Shown here piece after piece: positions 1 to 13,170 of a stretch of DNA of 64,000 bases. Below the pieces are notes generated by a model. The model did no database searches. It worked only from the letters and a program-made list of their open reading frames with translations, and was not told the DNA's origin. Each line of letters starts with the position of its first letter. The stretch's first letter is position 1. Position numbers and translations under genes: made by a program. Origin of the DNA: Trematomus loennbergii (taxonomy: Eukaryota > Chordata > Actinopteri > Perciformes > Nototheniidae); NCBI GenBank assembly GCA_012861695.1, contig JAAOOA010000086.1, positions 6,002,385-6,066,384 of the forward strand, given 5' to 3'.

Positions 1-79
1 AACGGAGAACTAGCCCTCATTTTATCACCTTGGTTTTGCAGGCGTTAAACTAAATATATAATGTATTAGTTAGTTTACT

Positions 80-1061
80 TTAAAGGGGACCTATCATGCA
101 AAATGCACTTTTGTACGTCTTTTATACATGAATATGTGTCCCCGGTGTTCCAGGGAACTCACCAAGTGTCAGAAAACACAACCCTCTCTATTTTCCTCCA
201 TACCCAAATCTCTAAAAAAGGGGCTACAACGGATCTGATAAAACTGATCCAGATTTGAACACTGTCCTGACGTCAGGACGGTGGCGCTACGGCTATTGGG
301 CCAACTCTCCACCTATCAGGGGATTGTGGGGTTGGGCCACGGCCGGCCATTGCCGCTCGAAAGCGCTGGAGACGCTGTAGTACATATGCCAGGCCTGTAA
401 GTGGCGTTGTAGTCTGCCACAAAAGCAGCGAAGAAGACTTCCCGCGCATGGTTACCATGGTTACTCTTCTGTTTATTCTCTGCTGTGGCTTTTTTTCTCC
501 CTCCCCGAGGCAAGCGTTTGCTCCCGCTGCTTTAATTCAATGCAATCCCTCCCCGTCGAGGCAAGTACTGTAATTCTCTCCGGTTAGTCCACCAGCAGAT
601 GACAAACACCCACCTCTCCGCCTCTTCCAAGGAACGAGGGGACCGTGCGGCAGAGTTTCAGTTAGGTTTTCTTTCGCCGGTCAAGATATCCGTTAAAGTT
701 TAAATCTTCCGGACAAAATTAGAAAAGTGCCGGTCAAAGGTCTTCTTTGTTATTTATTGAGCTTTAAAACAAATGAATAACGACTCTATAGGCCTATAAT
801 AATATAATAAAACACGGAGGACGGAGATCTATTTTTCTCCCCCTCTTCTGACTTCATCAGAGCACGGCTACCCTCTCCTGCAGGGGGGCGTGGTCAGCAG
901 AATCAGACCCGTAGACAGCAAACAGCACATAGAGCGAAATGAGGCATGGCTAAAATGCATGATCTGTTTGGTATTTTGAAAACAGAAACGTATAAATATA
1001 CCTTATATAGGTATGGCCCTACAATATATCATTTAAATATAGCATGATAGGTCCACTTTAA
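80..1061 (+). mobile_element. TTAA-flanked inverted-repeat element, long copy (piggyBac-like MITE)
   Basis: Begins TTAA-AGGGGACCTATCATGC and ends GCATGATAGGTCCACT-TTAA. The ends are inverted repeats flanked by TTAA, the target duplication typical of piggyBac-type transposons. It shares its outer sequence with the copies at 47970-48471 and 58150-58646. About 390-935 is extra sequence not found in the 500-bp copies, so this is either a longer parent form or a copy with an insertion. No transposase frame was seen. Confidence 0.8.
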
Positions 1062-1065
1062 AGCT

Positions 1066-1240
1066 GCACGTTGGCGTATCCTGTTACCTTGGAGAGAGCC
1101 AGGCTAGCTTCCCATTTCTTTCCAGTTGCTAAGCTAAGCTAACCATCTCTATAATGCAGCTCTTTATATACCGTACAGAATTAAGAGTGGTATTGATCAT
1201 CTTGTCTTACTCCTAGCCAGGGAGCATTTTATTTTTTTCA
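1066..1240 (+). repeat. Dispersed teleost repeat with GCTAAGCTAAGCTAA core (copy 1)
   Basis: Contains GCCAGGCTAGCTTCCC, TGCTAAGCTAAGCTAACC and ACAGAATTAAGAGTGGTATT followed by GATCATCTTGTCTTACTC. Related copies are at 2824-3115 and, inverted, at 13080-13170. Confidence 0.55.
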
Positions 1241-2823
1241 AAAAATTTAAAACCATGCCTTTTAAAAAGAGACATATTAAATATTTCCCATTTAAGGATC
1301 AATGATATTGTTATCTTAAATGAATTATTTCCATTGCAAATATAAAACAATTGATGCTGCTTCTTGTCCTTTTAACACCCATGAATTGGCTTGTGGGACT
1401 CTAGCACTATGTTTAACTGTCATGGACTGCTAGTACTATGATAATTTTCAAGAATATACATTTTTGATATATGTTATATTAAATTTACTCTTTTTTTTAA
1501 CAAAATCCATAAAGGCAATCCTGGTCCAATGTGCCGGAGCAAACAACCATGAAATCTTCGTTGATATAATTATTAATGTCTAAAATCTCTAAAGGTTCTA
1601 ATAATTATTTTCTTTTTTGAAACGTCTAGAATAGTAATTCAAGACATTGATTACTTGTTTGTGGCCACTTTCCAAAAGAACTAAATGATGAACTTCAGTG
1701 TAACCATTTCCCCCATAATGAAGTCTTGAGTGACTGATTTCCAGCACTTGACATGGCCTACGACTCAGGGAACATGGAGGTTATTTGAAGTCCTTTTAAG
1801 CAACTCTTACCACCGTCAGTAAAACCAGCAAAACCGGGGCAGGGTTTCTCACCAGTTTACTTGAGGAGATACATCATTTTGTCTGTGATGCACTGATGTT
1901 CAAAGGTACCATGTGTAAATATTTGGAAATAATAATTTATGTTCTACGAATAAGTTATTTCATTTTTTATTGTCCGCTTTGTTCCGCTCTAACTTCCAGA
2001 CAGCATGAGTCACACGTCTGGATGTCCAGGTGCAAATAAACACGTATGGGTTGTGTTTTGTTAATGCAATGTGACAGCTATGTTCTCCTCACAGACATGA
2101 CGTGAAATACTGTTGTATTATCAGTGTTTCTCCTGTATATATACATAGGAAATAATTATTCACCAAACAAAAAAAAGTATCTGTGTTTGGCAAACTTTTT
2201 ATTAGGCTATCATGTTGTCTGAAACATAAGTAGCACATTTTAGCCCCTTATATTTTGTTTTACATTATTTACTGTTATGAAAATAATATATTATACTGAT
2301 TGATACTGACGGCCTGTGAGATGAATGGATAATTAAGTGTCATCTTTTTACTCTCATGCATCAAGCTTTATCACAACAGAAAATGAATTGATAATGTATT
2401 TTTACACAAAGTAAAATAATCAGTAAAATATTTTTAACCAAATGAATCTATTCTTAGAAACTGTGTGAACTGTAATGTGTAGTAACAGGCAAATTAAAAT
2501 GTTTTTAATTTATCTTTTGTAAGTGTTGAATTTAATAATATCTTTACCTTTTTTGGTCATTAATACCAGATATTGTCATGGATTTGTTCATAATCTTACT
2601 CTACATTTCTACCTCTATCTTACCATGGATGTGGTTACTACTCTTCATGTTACCCATCATGGACTTGATTGCAGGCCAAATGATTATAATGTCATCATAT
2701 TTGGTGGACTGGAGCTTACATATAAATTATCGAATTGCTCAATCGCCTACGTTTTTTAATGTCCTGCTTTTCACTTGACTTGCAAAACAATTTTGAAAAA
2801 GAGAGAGTCTCATACTATAATAA

Positions 2824-3115
2824 ATATGAGGCTACAGCTAGCATCCAGTTAGCTTAATTTAGCACCTTTAGGCTCACAAATCTTCAACTTGTTGCTTTTA
2901 CACTTCTTGTTTATTTGGTAGGGATTCAATTAACAAGACATAAGGTGTCAAGTGTTTAATTTTAGAGCTGCTGGTTTCCTGCTACCTTTTTACACACACA
3001 TGCTAGCTGTCTCACCCTGTTTTTAGTCTCCAAGCTAAGCTAAGCTAAGCTACCAATAACCTTAATTTTCATTGTTCAGACATGAAAGGGGTAATAATCC
3101 TCTTGTCTAACTCAA
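2824..3115 (+). repeat. Dispersed teleost repeat (copy 2)
   Basis: Shares GCTAGCTGTCTCACCCTGTT, AAGCTAAGCTAAGCTAAGCT and AGACATGAAAGGGGTAATAA with CTCTTGTCTAACTC. More diverged from copy 1; no coding evidence. Confidence 0.5.
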
Positions 3116-4017
3116 CTAAGTTAGTTGTGAACTTCATATAATTGAATTAGAAGTTTAAATTCAGTAGCTTTCTGGTAGTTAAACAACATTAATTTTCGCA
3201 TATTAACCCAAGTAATACAATTACTTGTTTGACAAATGTTGGTGTAGTAAACTAACTACTTAACTACAAACTTTTTTAACATTAAAAGAAAATAAATTAT
3301 TTATAATTTAGAGAAGCAATATAAACATTGCTTCTCTACTGTAATGGAACCCCCTTTGACCAGCCCACACACTTTTTCTTCGAAACAGTTTTTTTTAGTG
3401 ATGCTATTGAAATAATCTCAACTGATTTGCTAGCATGTGACTTTCTTGATATCATATCTTCTTATAAATGTGTACCACATGTACATTCAAATGTGTAATC
3501 CAACAAGTAGTCTGAAAACTTTAGTTAACCAAACTTGGTAGTTTTGCTGTATTTTTACAGTGTGATTTCATTGGTTTGCAAAGCCACTTTCAAAGTCGCT
3601 TCTCCAACACCAGAGCAAATTTCCCAAAATGTCAAACTCCCTTCAGACATCTAAAAGTGTCTGAAGGTGTTAACTGCTGTTGTTGACCTCTAGTTGTTAA
3701 AGGTACACCTAAGCCTGCTATTGATCAATATAAATAAAGTGGTCAGGAGCTTACTGACTCATTAGTGTTCCTCTCTGATGTTAAAGGGACGAGCAGGGTG
3801 AGTGACAGTTTGCAGGGTGAAGAGAGGGTCAGCAGACAAGCCGCCATCTTCCCTGGGTGGGCCGTGTGTGACAAACAAATTGGTGTGCAGATGTAGTGAC
3901 CAAACCCCCCCCAACCCCCCCCCCCCCCTTTAGTCTAGAGCCACATTGAGTCCCCTGCCCCACATACAATGGCAGTGGAGGATCTCAACATCAGATTAAG
4001 CCTGCCTTTTCCTTACC

Positions 4018-4031
4018 GGGGTCAAAGGTCA
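4018..4031 (+). promoter_or_regulatory. DR1 nuclear-receptor-type site (GGGGTCAAAGGTCA)
   Basis: Two AGGTCA-like half sites with one-base spacing, in a moderately GC-rich non-coding stretch (about 3780-4500). The same 14 bases recur at 17453-17466. DR1 sites bind HNF4, COUP-TF and RXR heterodimers; binding here is only inferred. Confidence 0.35.
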
Positions 4032-6223
4032 AGTGGGGCATTGTCTCAGGGGGCAGCGGACATTAAACAACGTGCACGTCTCCTTAGAGAAAGGGCGGCA
4101 ATCAAGAGGGGTGGGAGGAGGAGAGGAATGTGTGTGATGCTATGTGAGGGCCTCGCTGTCACCGCAGCAAACAACAAGGTGAGATATAAAAAAGGGGCGT
4201 CCGGTTTTAAAGCAGCTGCTCTGAACAGCCAGCGGAGGACAAAAGGCTGGAATGTACCGTCTCTATAGTGGTGTACGGAGGCGTTTCTGCCCTGCCTCTC
4301 ACTGTGGAAGATTTGCTGTGAGATGGAGAAAAAATATTTGCAGGGGAAACAAAGCCGGGTGTAAATCCAGTGCAGGATTCAATTGTTATCAGAAAGGGGA
4401 GGGGGATTACTTGGAGCTCATGTTTTTCTGTTTTCTTGCTGAGTTTTCCTGTGATGTTAAATGTTTCACACATGTCCGGAGGAAAGGAAGTCTAAGAAAG
4501 GATCAGGAGGGATTTAAATCTGGAGTAACATAGTTTACAGCATGTGATGTGTGTCCAAGAAAATCTCAAGAGCAAAAGGAAAGAAAACTTTCCCCTGAAG
4601 TATTTACCCGATATAATTCCAACACGTGTCTCTTTTGTTTGCTTTAAGTCGCGAGCAAAGGTGGTGTTGTCATTTTGACCTCGGTGTTTGCTCTGGTAAA
4701 CGCAGCCTCAGAGTGGAAATCCTCTCTGTGGAGTCAGGTGGCAGCGGGCGCTCTGACTGACATACGAGGGAAGTGACTTGTTACTCCTTCTGTTTGTTGA
4801 GTCAACTTTGCTGACTTTATTTGTCACCTTTGCTGCAGGGCTTTTGCTTGTTTTAAGTTATGCTTTCCTGTGATACCCAGCAGGCTTTGATTTATCTACA
4901 TTCTAACTGGGCTGAAAGGAATGACTTGTATGGTATTGATTACTTTAATCAATGTTTCAACAGCTGTTTCGCTTCTATAACTTGTCTTCTTTCAGACTAT
5001 TGGAATTTTGTTTTTGTGTAGATTTCTCTTAAATGTTCCAGTGATACAATGTTCTGTCAGTGTGGTTAAAATGATACAAACATGGTTTGGTAGCACAGGA
5101 ATTTGTCTCCCTTTGTGTCCACTAGGAACAAATCCACTCTTTGCAGCAGGTGGTAATCCGTTGATCAACATACTTTAAACCAGTGGCTTAAAACACTTTA
5201 CGTCAAATTGTGAAGGACATTAGAATAATTAAATCTTCAGAAGATTCGATCAGAATAAATCATCTTTCCTCACGTATTTGCATTAAAAATCGATTACTAC
5301 TGAAATACTGTCAAAATGTAACAATGAGTTGCCTTGAACATCTGGAATAAAGCCTAAAAACCTGCAAACAAAAAGAGAAGGGTGTCAGGCCATATACTTA
5401 TCCTCTTTTTTCATCCAACAGCAACGATCAAACCAGAACATTTGGGAATAAGACCAGGATATCACACTCATCCCACTTTTCCTACTATTATAATAAAACA
5501 TTTGGAGGATCACTGTCCAAATGTGGGGTGATACAACTGAAAATACTGCACAGAGCACATCAGCCCTCTAGAATCAAATAGACTGATCAAACCTTTAGGT
5601 CTATGCTGGCATGGTTGAGGGGAGGTGGATACAGCACTCTGTGGCTCTGTCAGTTATGTTGAGGCGCTCTGGGATGTAGTTGGAGAAATACTTTCTCAAC
5701 GTGGACATAGCTTCAAAAACATATCGCTTTAGCATGCCTTTCAACAAAACACATTATTCTCATGAAAGCGAAAATTAGAAGGCTGTTTCATCTTGTAAAT
5801 CTGGAGACTTTCTGAGCATATAATCAGTGAAGAAACTGCCTCACTCCTCCTGTCATGTCAGGATAGCTGGGATAACGTTTCATGGGATAGAATAGGTCAT
5901 TCCAGGACTCAAATCATCAAGGCATGGACCCCACGTTCACTCTGGGCCTCAGCGTAGACAATCAAAGAAGAGTGAGGAAAAAATAAAATAAATAAAACAA
6001 TACAAGTATATTTATGTTTAAGAGTGAACTCTGTACTGATGCAAGATGTGTGCCTGCAGGTGTTCCTATGGTTACACTCTGTGTTTAATAGAAACACATG
6101 CATAAAATACCTTTACACTGTAATCCCCACCCTACTTCTATTTTGTTTAGCCTTGTGAGCACTCTCCGTACTGTATTGCTGTGTTTCGTGTTATGTCTGT
6201 CTTGGCAAATATATTATTAAATC

Positions 6224-7085
6224 TTAAAGGTCCCATGGCCATTCTACTGATCATATTTCCATTGTTGAGGTATACTAGAATAGATTTATATTGTGCAATG
6301 TTCCAAACTCACATTGGTTCTCATACAGCATCTCTGTATAGTATGTGTATTCACTCTCTGTCCTAAACGGCTTGTTGGAGCTCCTGCCCCCCCCCCTCCC
6401 TCCCTGTGAGCCCAGTGTGCTCTGATTGGTCGGGACGTTGGAGAGGCTCGTTGCTGCGCTCCTCGCAGCAGATCGCAGCAACGAGCCTCTCGGCGATACA
6501 GCTAGAACAAGCGAAACTCATCCTGAGCACACACAAACACTCACAGCCGAAGTAAAAACAATAAGTGTGGCTTGATATTGAGTAAGAAAAAGGTTTATAA
6601 CGCTGTGAGCATGGGTCTGCGGAGAGCATTTCTCCGCGATCCCAACGTAGTAGTCCGAAAAACGTTTACCCATTTAAAGAGTCGTGGTAGATACCTTGTT
6701 TGTTTTAAACATCATAAATACCAAACAACAATGAATACTTACAGGTTGTGTACCCGAATCTCCCGCTGGTCCAAACAAAGTAGGAACAGCATCGTTCTTC
6801 AGTGCCCTACGCTGTACATATCCGGCATGAATCCTGAAAGGTTTGGAAGCTTTGTTTCGTGAAAGGCTGGCAGAGGGTGCGGCCTCTGGGTATCCCCACG
6901 TCAGAGTACCCAGGAAGAACATGAGAAATCTCCAACGAGGCGTTTTGGGGCAGTGTTAGAGTTTTACTCGCTACAGGGTGTACTTTGAGGGTTTTTGACT
7001 TTGCAGACCGTTTACATGCATAAAAACCTTCATAACACACAAGGGGACGGGTAATAACCAGAAAAGCATGACATGGGCCCTTCAA
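6224..7085. mobile_element. Foldback/MITE-like element, 862 bp
   Basis: Left end TTAAAGGTCCCATGGCC and right end GCATGACATGGGCCCTTCAA are imperfect inverted repeats. The middle holds a palindrome, GAGGCTCGTTGCTGC, repeated inverted at about 6444-6490. The right third (6950-7085) resembles the blocks at 25400-25515 and 53100-53210 (motifs GCAGACC, CATAACACAC and a run near the end). Open frames on both strands here are repeat sequence, not genes. Confidence 0.6.
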
Positions 7086-7748
7086 CAAAAGTGATCACAA
7101 GATAATACCTAATTTGCATATTCAAAGCAAATGAGTTCAGTAGCAAATGCATACACAAACTACATTAATAACCTGATTTATAACACATTTATTCCTAAAA
7201 ACATATTGAACATTTCTTTGTTTAAATGGCTTTTGATAGTATTTTCTGATGTATTGATTGATAAGAGAGATATCAAGCATTACCTTTATGTGTTAAAGCT
7301 GGCTAAACATTATGAATACTTATACACCAGTACTGCAATACAATATTGAATTGTATATGTATTATAGAGGTTGTAGTTTGTGATGATACTGATGACACAG
7401 GTGTTATTTCGAGCCTCATTGAAATAAAAAGTGGACAAAACTAAAGAAACATCAGTATAAATGTGAAAATAACCTGGGGTTTAGATTTAATCATACTTAG
7501 TTTTACATTTCTAGTGAAATCTACCAGATTGTAGAAATGATCAATTGAAAAATACACAATAAAGACTTGTTGTTAGCTTTTAAAAATGTAATGGGACTTT
7601 TGACACTTTAGCTATGCTTTACTCAAGTACTTTGTTTTTCTGGACATTTCACTCATGATTGATGTTGAAGAGACCTGTGTGCTGACTGACTCAGAATCAG
7701 AAGAGGGATTACACAGCTGAGTGAGAAAGCAAAGTGTGGGAGGAGGAG

Positions 7749-7807
7749 GTGAGACAGGTGAGACAGGTGAGACAGGTGAGACAGGTGAGACAGGTGAGAC
7801 AGGTGAG
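7749..7807. repeat. 9-bp tandem repeat (GTGAGACAG), 6.5 copies
   Basis: Six exact copies and a partial seventh of GTGAGACAG. It produces a short (HLS)n-type open frame on the minus strand with no gene context. Confidence 0.95.
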
Positions 7808-8610
7808 TCCTCTGTGGGTCACTGCTGCTGACTAACTGTGTCTTCTTGTATGTCACTTGGAACAACAGACGCCTCTTAGGGTTTATATTTCTGTCTTTGT
7901 TGTGGTGATATCATATCAGCACATGACAGGTAGTGACACACATACACAACCTGCTATTATGTCACTGTGTCCCTCAAGCTATATGTGCTATAGCCTACTT
8001 CTTATACAGTACACACTATGAGAACAAATATATAAATATTCAAAATTAATGTGTCAGAAAATAAAATACTATGTAGTGCAAGTGCACAATAAACTATGCA
8101 CCCACTTCATAGTTTGGTGCTTGTATATATTCTAGAGGTTTTTATACAGGGGTAAGTTCATATTTTATTCCTTTTTTCCTAATAACATGGCAAAATAGAT
8201 TATTTGAAAGCTTGTTTACAGTGTTTGTTAAATAACGGAGAGATACAAATAACAGAAATGTATACAAATAAGAACATATTTAATATGACAACTTTATTTG
8301 CATATTGGAACATAACAGACCAGAACATTTAATACAAATAAATACAAAATACAATAAATTGACTTAATGTAAATATTCAACTGGGGTTAGTTTCATGGTG
8401 ATATAGTGTATATTAGTTCAAATGTTTAGACTATTCACCCTGTCATTTCATTGTATTTAACTTGAAAATTGTAACTGTGATTGCTGATTGCACGGCAGCT
8501 CATTAACTGTAATGTGTATCAGCTGTGGGGTCTTTGCCCATGTCTGCATTGCAGCATTTTTGGGACTAATCAACACCAGCTTAAAAAAAAGCCATCATGA
8601 TACTGCATAG

Positions 8611-9824
8611 CAGGGGCGTCGCCTGGACCTGAAAACATTCGGGGCTTAGCCCACAGTGGCGGCGGCATTACAGTGGCATTTTTTACTGCAACACTCCCCA
8701 CACGCACACACACAGTACACCAGCGACTGTTACAATGAAGGCTCGATAATCAGCTCACGGCATATACAGGGGTAAAGTGGTATTTTTTATGAGTGGGGGC
8801 TCACCTCCTCTAGGGGGGTCCGGGGGGATGCTCCCCCGGGAAGATTTTTTTTTTAATATTGAAGTTATATGCATCAATCTGGTGCACTTTGAGAGCAAAA
8901 TGAAGAGATCTATGGATACCTCTCTCAACACCCATATGAAGCAGAACTGTAAACAGATGTACTTTTTTCTTTATGGATATTTTACTAATCACCCCCTTTT
9001 AAACTCTATTTTTGTTTTACTGCCATATAGTATTTCATAACTGTTTTTCCTTTATTCTCTTTTTTTATAACTATAATGATCATATGAAGGTGTGCCGCGG
9101 AAATAATCTTTTGAATAATTTGTGACCAAACCGTTTGAGACCCACTGAGATAACTTAGACTAAAGTTATGTATCTAAACACTCAGAGAGTCCTTTAGCTC
9201 ACCTGAGTCTCTCAGTCTGAGAGGAGAGGACTCTCCTCCAGCTTCTTGTGGAACAAACAGCTCCTTAAGTCCGTTAGTGCAGCTAGCTAACCAGATGCTA
9301 ACAACACCGTCCATGCTGGCACCGGTCCCTCCCTCCTCCTCTCTCTCTCTCTCTCTCTATCACACTAAATGCGCTATTGCCACACACACAGAGGCCGTTT
9401 CTCAATGTCGAGTATACCTGCTGCAGAGCCACTATTTCAAGTATACTACGTCATCGAGTGGCGCCGAAGGACTGTTTAAATGCATGTTAAATGCCCAGCA
9501 TTCTGCGCCACTCTATGACGTAGTATACTTGAAATAGTGGCTCTGCAGCATGTGTACTCGACATTGAGAAACGGCCACAGAGCCGAGCTTGAATGACACA
9601 AGCACACGTTTATTTCCATGCAACTCTCTGATTGGTCTGGTGTCATGCCTCTGTTGCATTCACTGAACACGGGAAATTACAGTGCTGCCGTCCTCTCTTG
9701 TGTCATGATGAGGTTCACGTAAAGCACGGTTAATGTATTATATTATTGAGGGAGAATTGTCCGGGGCTACAGAAAAAACATTCGGGGCTAAAGCCCCGGA
9801 TGCCCAGGCCAGGCGACGCCACTG
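8611..9824. mobile_element. hAT-type non-autonomous DNA transposon
   Basis: Terminal inverted repeats CAGGGGCGTCGCCTGG and CCAGGCGACGCCACTG are flanked by an exact 8-bp target duplication, CTGCATAG (8603-8610 and 9825-9832). The 8-bp duplication and CAG.GGCGTCGCC ends are typical of hAT transposons. Subterminal inverted GGGGCT/AGCCCC stretches are visible. No transposase frame was seen. A smaller foldback element is nested inside. Confidence 0.85.
9393..9576. mobile_element. Nested 184-bp foldback element
   Basis: Perfect inverted termini GGCCGTTTCTCAATGTCGAG face each other. The two arms pair over almost the whole element (GCAGAGCCACTATTTCAAGT on each arm), giving a long hairpin. It is flanked by a short direct repeat (CACAGAG, partly overlapping the ends). 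It lies inside the hAT-type element, so it inserted later. The same family occurs at 56412-56803. Confidence 0.8.
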
Positions 9825-11039
9825 CTGCATAGGCATGTGTAAGTTTATATAATCAAGTCACTAGCAGCTGAAAACACAGTTAGTTTAAGACTTAACCTCT
9901 GACTTATATTTCAATCAGTAGAAGCTACCACCCCCCACCTCCATCAGCAGAATGGCTCACTGACACCTGTGCTGCTTCTTACCTATGATGTCATTTTATC
10001 ACGGGAGCACTGCAAAACGTGAGGAAAATCAATTATTATCTTTTTTTAATAAACGCAGTTGTAGTAACATTGATCCTGACAACGTACCAGATAACCAGTG
10101 GTCTAGGGACATTGACATGTAGCCAGTTAATATTACTGTTTTGTTGCTCCCTTTTGCCGCATTTTAAACTGCTGTTTCACAAAAATGTTCAGGCTGTTAA
10201 AATGTGCATGCAGGCTGAAAGTTAACCCGACTATTCTGTAGAGAAATTCCTAAACAAAAAACTACCCGGCAGTGAGGGAAAAATCTACACATGATTAAAA
10301 ATTAGTCTGCTAGCCTGCATCTGTAGGCTAATGCTAATAACGTTAGCATGTTGTGCATGGGGTGAAAACTTGACAAGCAAACGACAAATGTTCTGACTGG
10401 GAACCTTGTCAGTTATAATGGAGCTGGATTTGCACTTTTGTTAAATGTTGATGCTGTTAAGCCATGTTTTATGTGTGTTAGTAGAATATTTTCTAGTTCA
10501 CTTATCTGCACTATGCAAATCGAAAATGGCGGATTGCAAATCCACGCTTCGCTATAGATCCGATCCATTTTTCCTTTAGAGATTCACCATAAGTGTCTGA
10601 TGAAAATGTCCTATAACACTACAAACTGCAATATTCTTGTTCCTTTTGTTGCTGGAGCATTTTGAGCAGCTATAAAAGTGTAGAAAATGTCTTTGTGTTT
10701 CAGGACAGCTTCTTTAGTGCTAGCGTGTTTGGTCAGATACACCTGCACATTTCCACTCTTTAAGTGAAACACTTCAAAATCATCAATAATTTCTGTCTTC
10801 TTCAATTGAACCCTATCCTTTTCTGTCTCTTTTCTCTCTTTTTCTATCTGAACACATGCCCTGTACTCCAGATACACATTTGATGTTTCCTCACCTTGAA
10901 CAGGATCCTCTGACAAGTAAGTGAATAACAGCCTACTGACCAAACGTTAGTGTTGGAGGGTAAAGAGACAGCGTTGTTTACCAAAAGAAACAGAGTGAAT
11001 GAGATTTTATGACAGAGAGCAGGAGAAAGACAGACTTAG

Positions 11040-11560
11040 AAACAATATAATTGCTAGCTGGCACAGCAGTGCTTTGAACTTCATCCTCACACAGCATGCT
11101 AACATGCTCACAATGAAAATGCTAACACACTCCCTTAAGCAGGATAATGTTAACCATGAGCACCAGCTTTGATTAGCTTGTTATAATGCTAACATGTGCT
11201 ATGCAATGCACAAAACAGAGAGGCTGATTGGAATGTCATTATTTATGCAGGTATAAAGCGATAAATAAAGCTTAGGACAATATCAATTCGACCTGATGAA
11301 AGCGCTTCATGAAAGGTTGAGTGAAATGTATCCTTAAGGGAGCATGAACCTTTGTACTAAATTTGATGAAAACTAATTGAAAAGCAGTTCTGACACTTAA
11401 AAGTCTAACATGTCGCCGACACTGTGGCGCTGGGGGGAAATCAGAGGATCACCAAAGTTATGTTGATTCATCCACTGAGGATCGTGAACATGTGTACAAG
11501 ATGTTATGTTCACCCATCGTAAAGATGTTGAGATACTTTAGTTTGGAACAAATTGGTAAA
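11040..11560. repeat. Dispersed repeat rich in GCTAACATG
   Basis: GCTAACATG and its inverse recur (CAGCATGCTAACATGCTCAC, AATGCTAACATGTGCTATGC), followed by GTACTAAATTTGATGAAAAC and TTGATTCATCCACTGAGG. The layout matches a common fish interspersed repeat; no frame. Confidence 0.45.
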
Positions 11561-11780
11561 TGAACAAGCAGCACGGCATTGCCATGCATAGAGCTACAAG
11601 TTAAAAGTAAAAATGCTCTAATATATCCTGATTCTAAGTCCCATGTATTAAATAACCTCTAACAACAGTGGGTCCTACATTTCCCACAATATAACCATTA
11701 GCAAACAGTACTGGACAACACCTCAGTCTGAAGACAGAAGAAAAACTTAAAGCACAGTGGCAGGGAAATAAGTGTGTGTA

Positions 11781-11949
<169 letters not shown>

Positions 11950-13079
11950 CTTTTGGCAGCAGAACAAACCGGGCAGGGTTACTCTTTTCGCGGGTGTTCC
12001 CCTCTTTCTGCTCTCCGCAGCCTTTTACTGTCACACAGGGATCAAAATGATGAGGACACGCAGAACATGCAGATGTTTGCAATATCTCTCATATATGAAC
12101 TCTCTCATATGGACGCACCTGGCTCTCATTTGTCTGAGATAGTATGCATGTAGCGTGTGCACTTGACATCAGTTTTTTATGTGTGCAGAAAGATTCTTAA
12201 AGGAAAGAGAGAAATGGAGGAGGTGAAGGAGGAGGGGGGGTGTAAGTAAAAACAGAGCAACTGTCGCTCACATGCCCGACACAGAATGATAATCAGGGCC
12301 CCGGCTGCTTTTGTACATAGGCAGCTTTGGTTTTGGGTGACAGCGCTGGTAGTGTTGTTTTACAGTCAGTCTGCAGTTGGAAATAAAAACCAGACGAGGT
12401 GGGCTCTGCAGCCAAAATCAGTCCCCCTGGTAATTAAAAGTGCCTGCTGAGAGCTCTTTACTACACGCAGCCAGATCACTGATCATCACTGGCCAATCAC
12501 ATCAAAAGGAAATGACACAGGACACAAGGCGGACCATTAGTGAGTCGATTTCCCCCAAAAGATCACAGGCAGTCATGGGCCGGTTGATTACCTACAGATT
12601 GTCTGTTCTTTCTCCACCTTTGCCCCGCAGGGAGACATTGAAACGTACTTTTAAAATCTTCCTTCTGTTGTTAAACGCCATAGATGTGAACTTTTGAATT
12701 CCACAATGATTGATTTGATCCATCACCAAATCTCACATTTGATATTTCTCTGAGTCAATTTGAGCTAGTCTTCATAACAGCGGCCTCTGTGGCCACAAGT
12801 GGTATTAAAAGATAATGGAACAATGAATAAACTTACTTTCCAGAGAGACAGATAATTTTTTGGGGCAGTTTATCCTTTATTTTAGAAAAATAGATTGCAG
12901 AGTGGGGGATAGAGGTGATGACATATAAGCTGTCGCAGGCCAGATACGACCTGCGTCCGCACAGCAGGGACTGAGCCCCAGTACAGAGCCATCAGTATGA
13001 AAATGTGGGAAAGCAGGGTTCTTGCTTTCGAGTTGGATAACAACATTGAATCCATCTCATGAATTTGCAGTAAATATCA

Positions 13080-13170
13080 AGCTGCAACCAGCAGCTGGTT
13101 AGTTTAGCTTATCATAAACACTGGAAACTGAGGGGAACAGATAGGTAACACAAGTGAACCAGCTATCTTC
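13080..13170 (-). repeat. Dispersed teleost repeat (inverted partial copy)
   Basis: Reads GCTGGTTAGTTTAGCTTATC then AAACACTGGAAACTGAGGGG, the inverse of the GCTAAGCTAA repeat body. Partial and diverged. Confidence 0.4.

Larger units (their letters stand above)
1300..6223. other. Intergenic, no supported gene
   Basis: Apart from the repeat at 2824-3115, this stretch is AT-rich. It has a GC-richer unique island at about 3780-4800 (short poly-C run, DR1 site) that could be regulatory. Open frames are short and without family similarity or splice logic. Confidence 0.5.

Noticed and set aside
6363..7088. Several 80-96 codon frames on both strands
   Set aside because: They fall within the foldback element at 6224-7085 and share no gene similarity.
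7653..7865. Frame with (HLS)n repeats
   Set aside because: Generated by the 9-bp GTGAGACAG tandem repeat.
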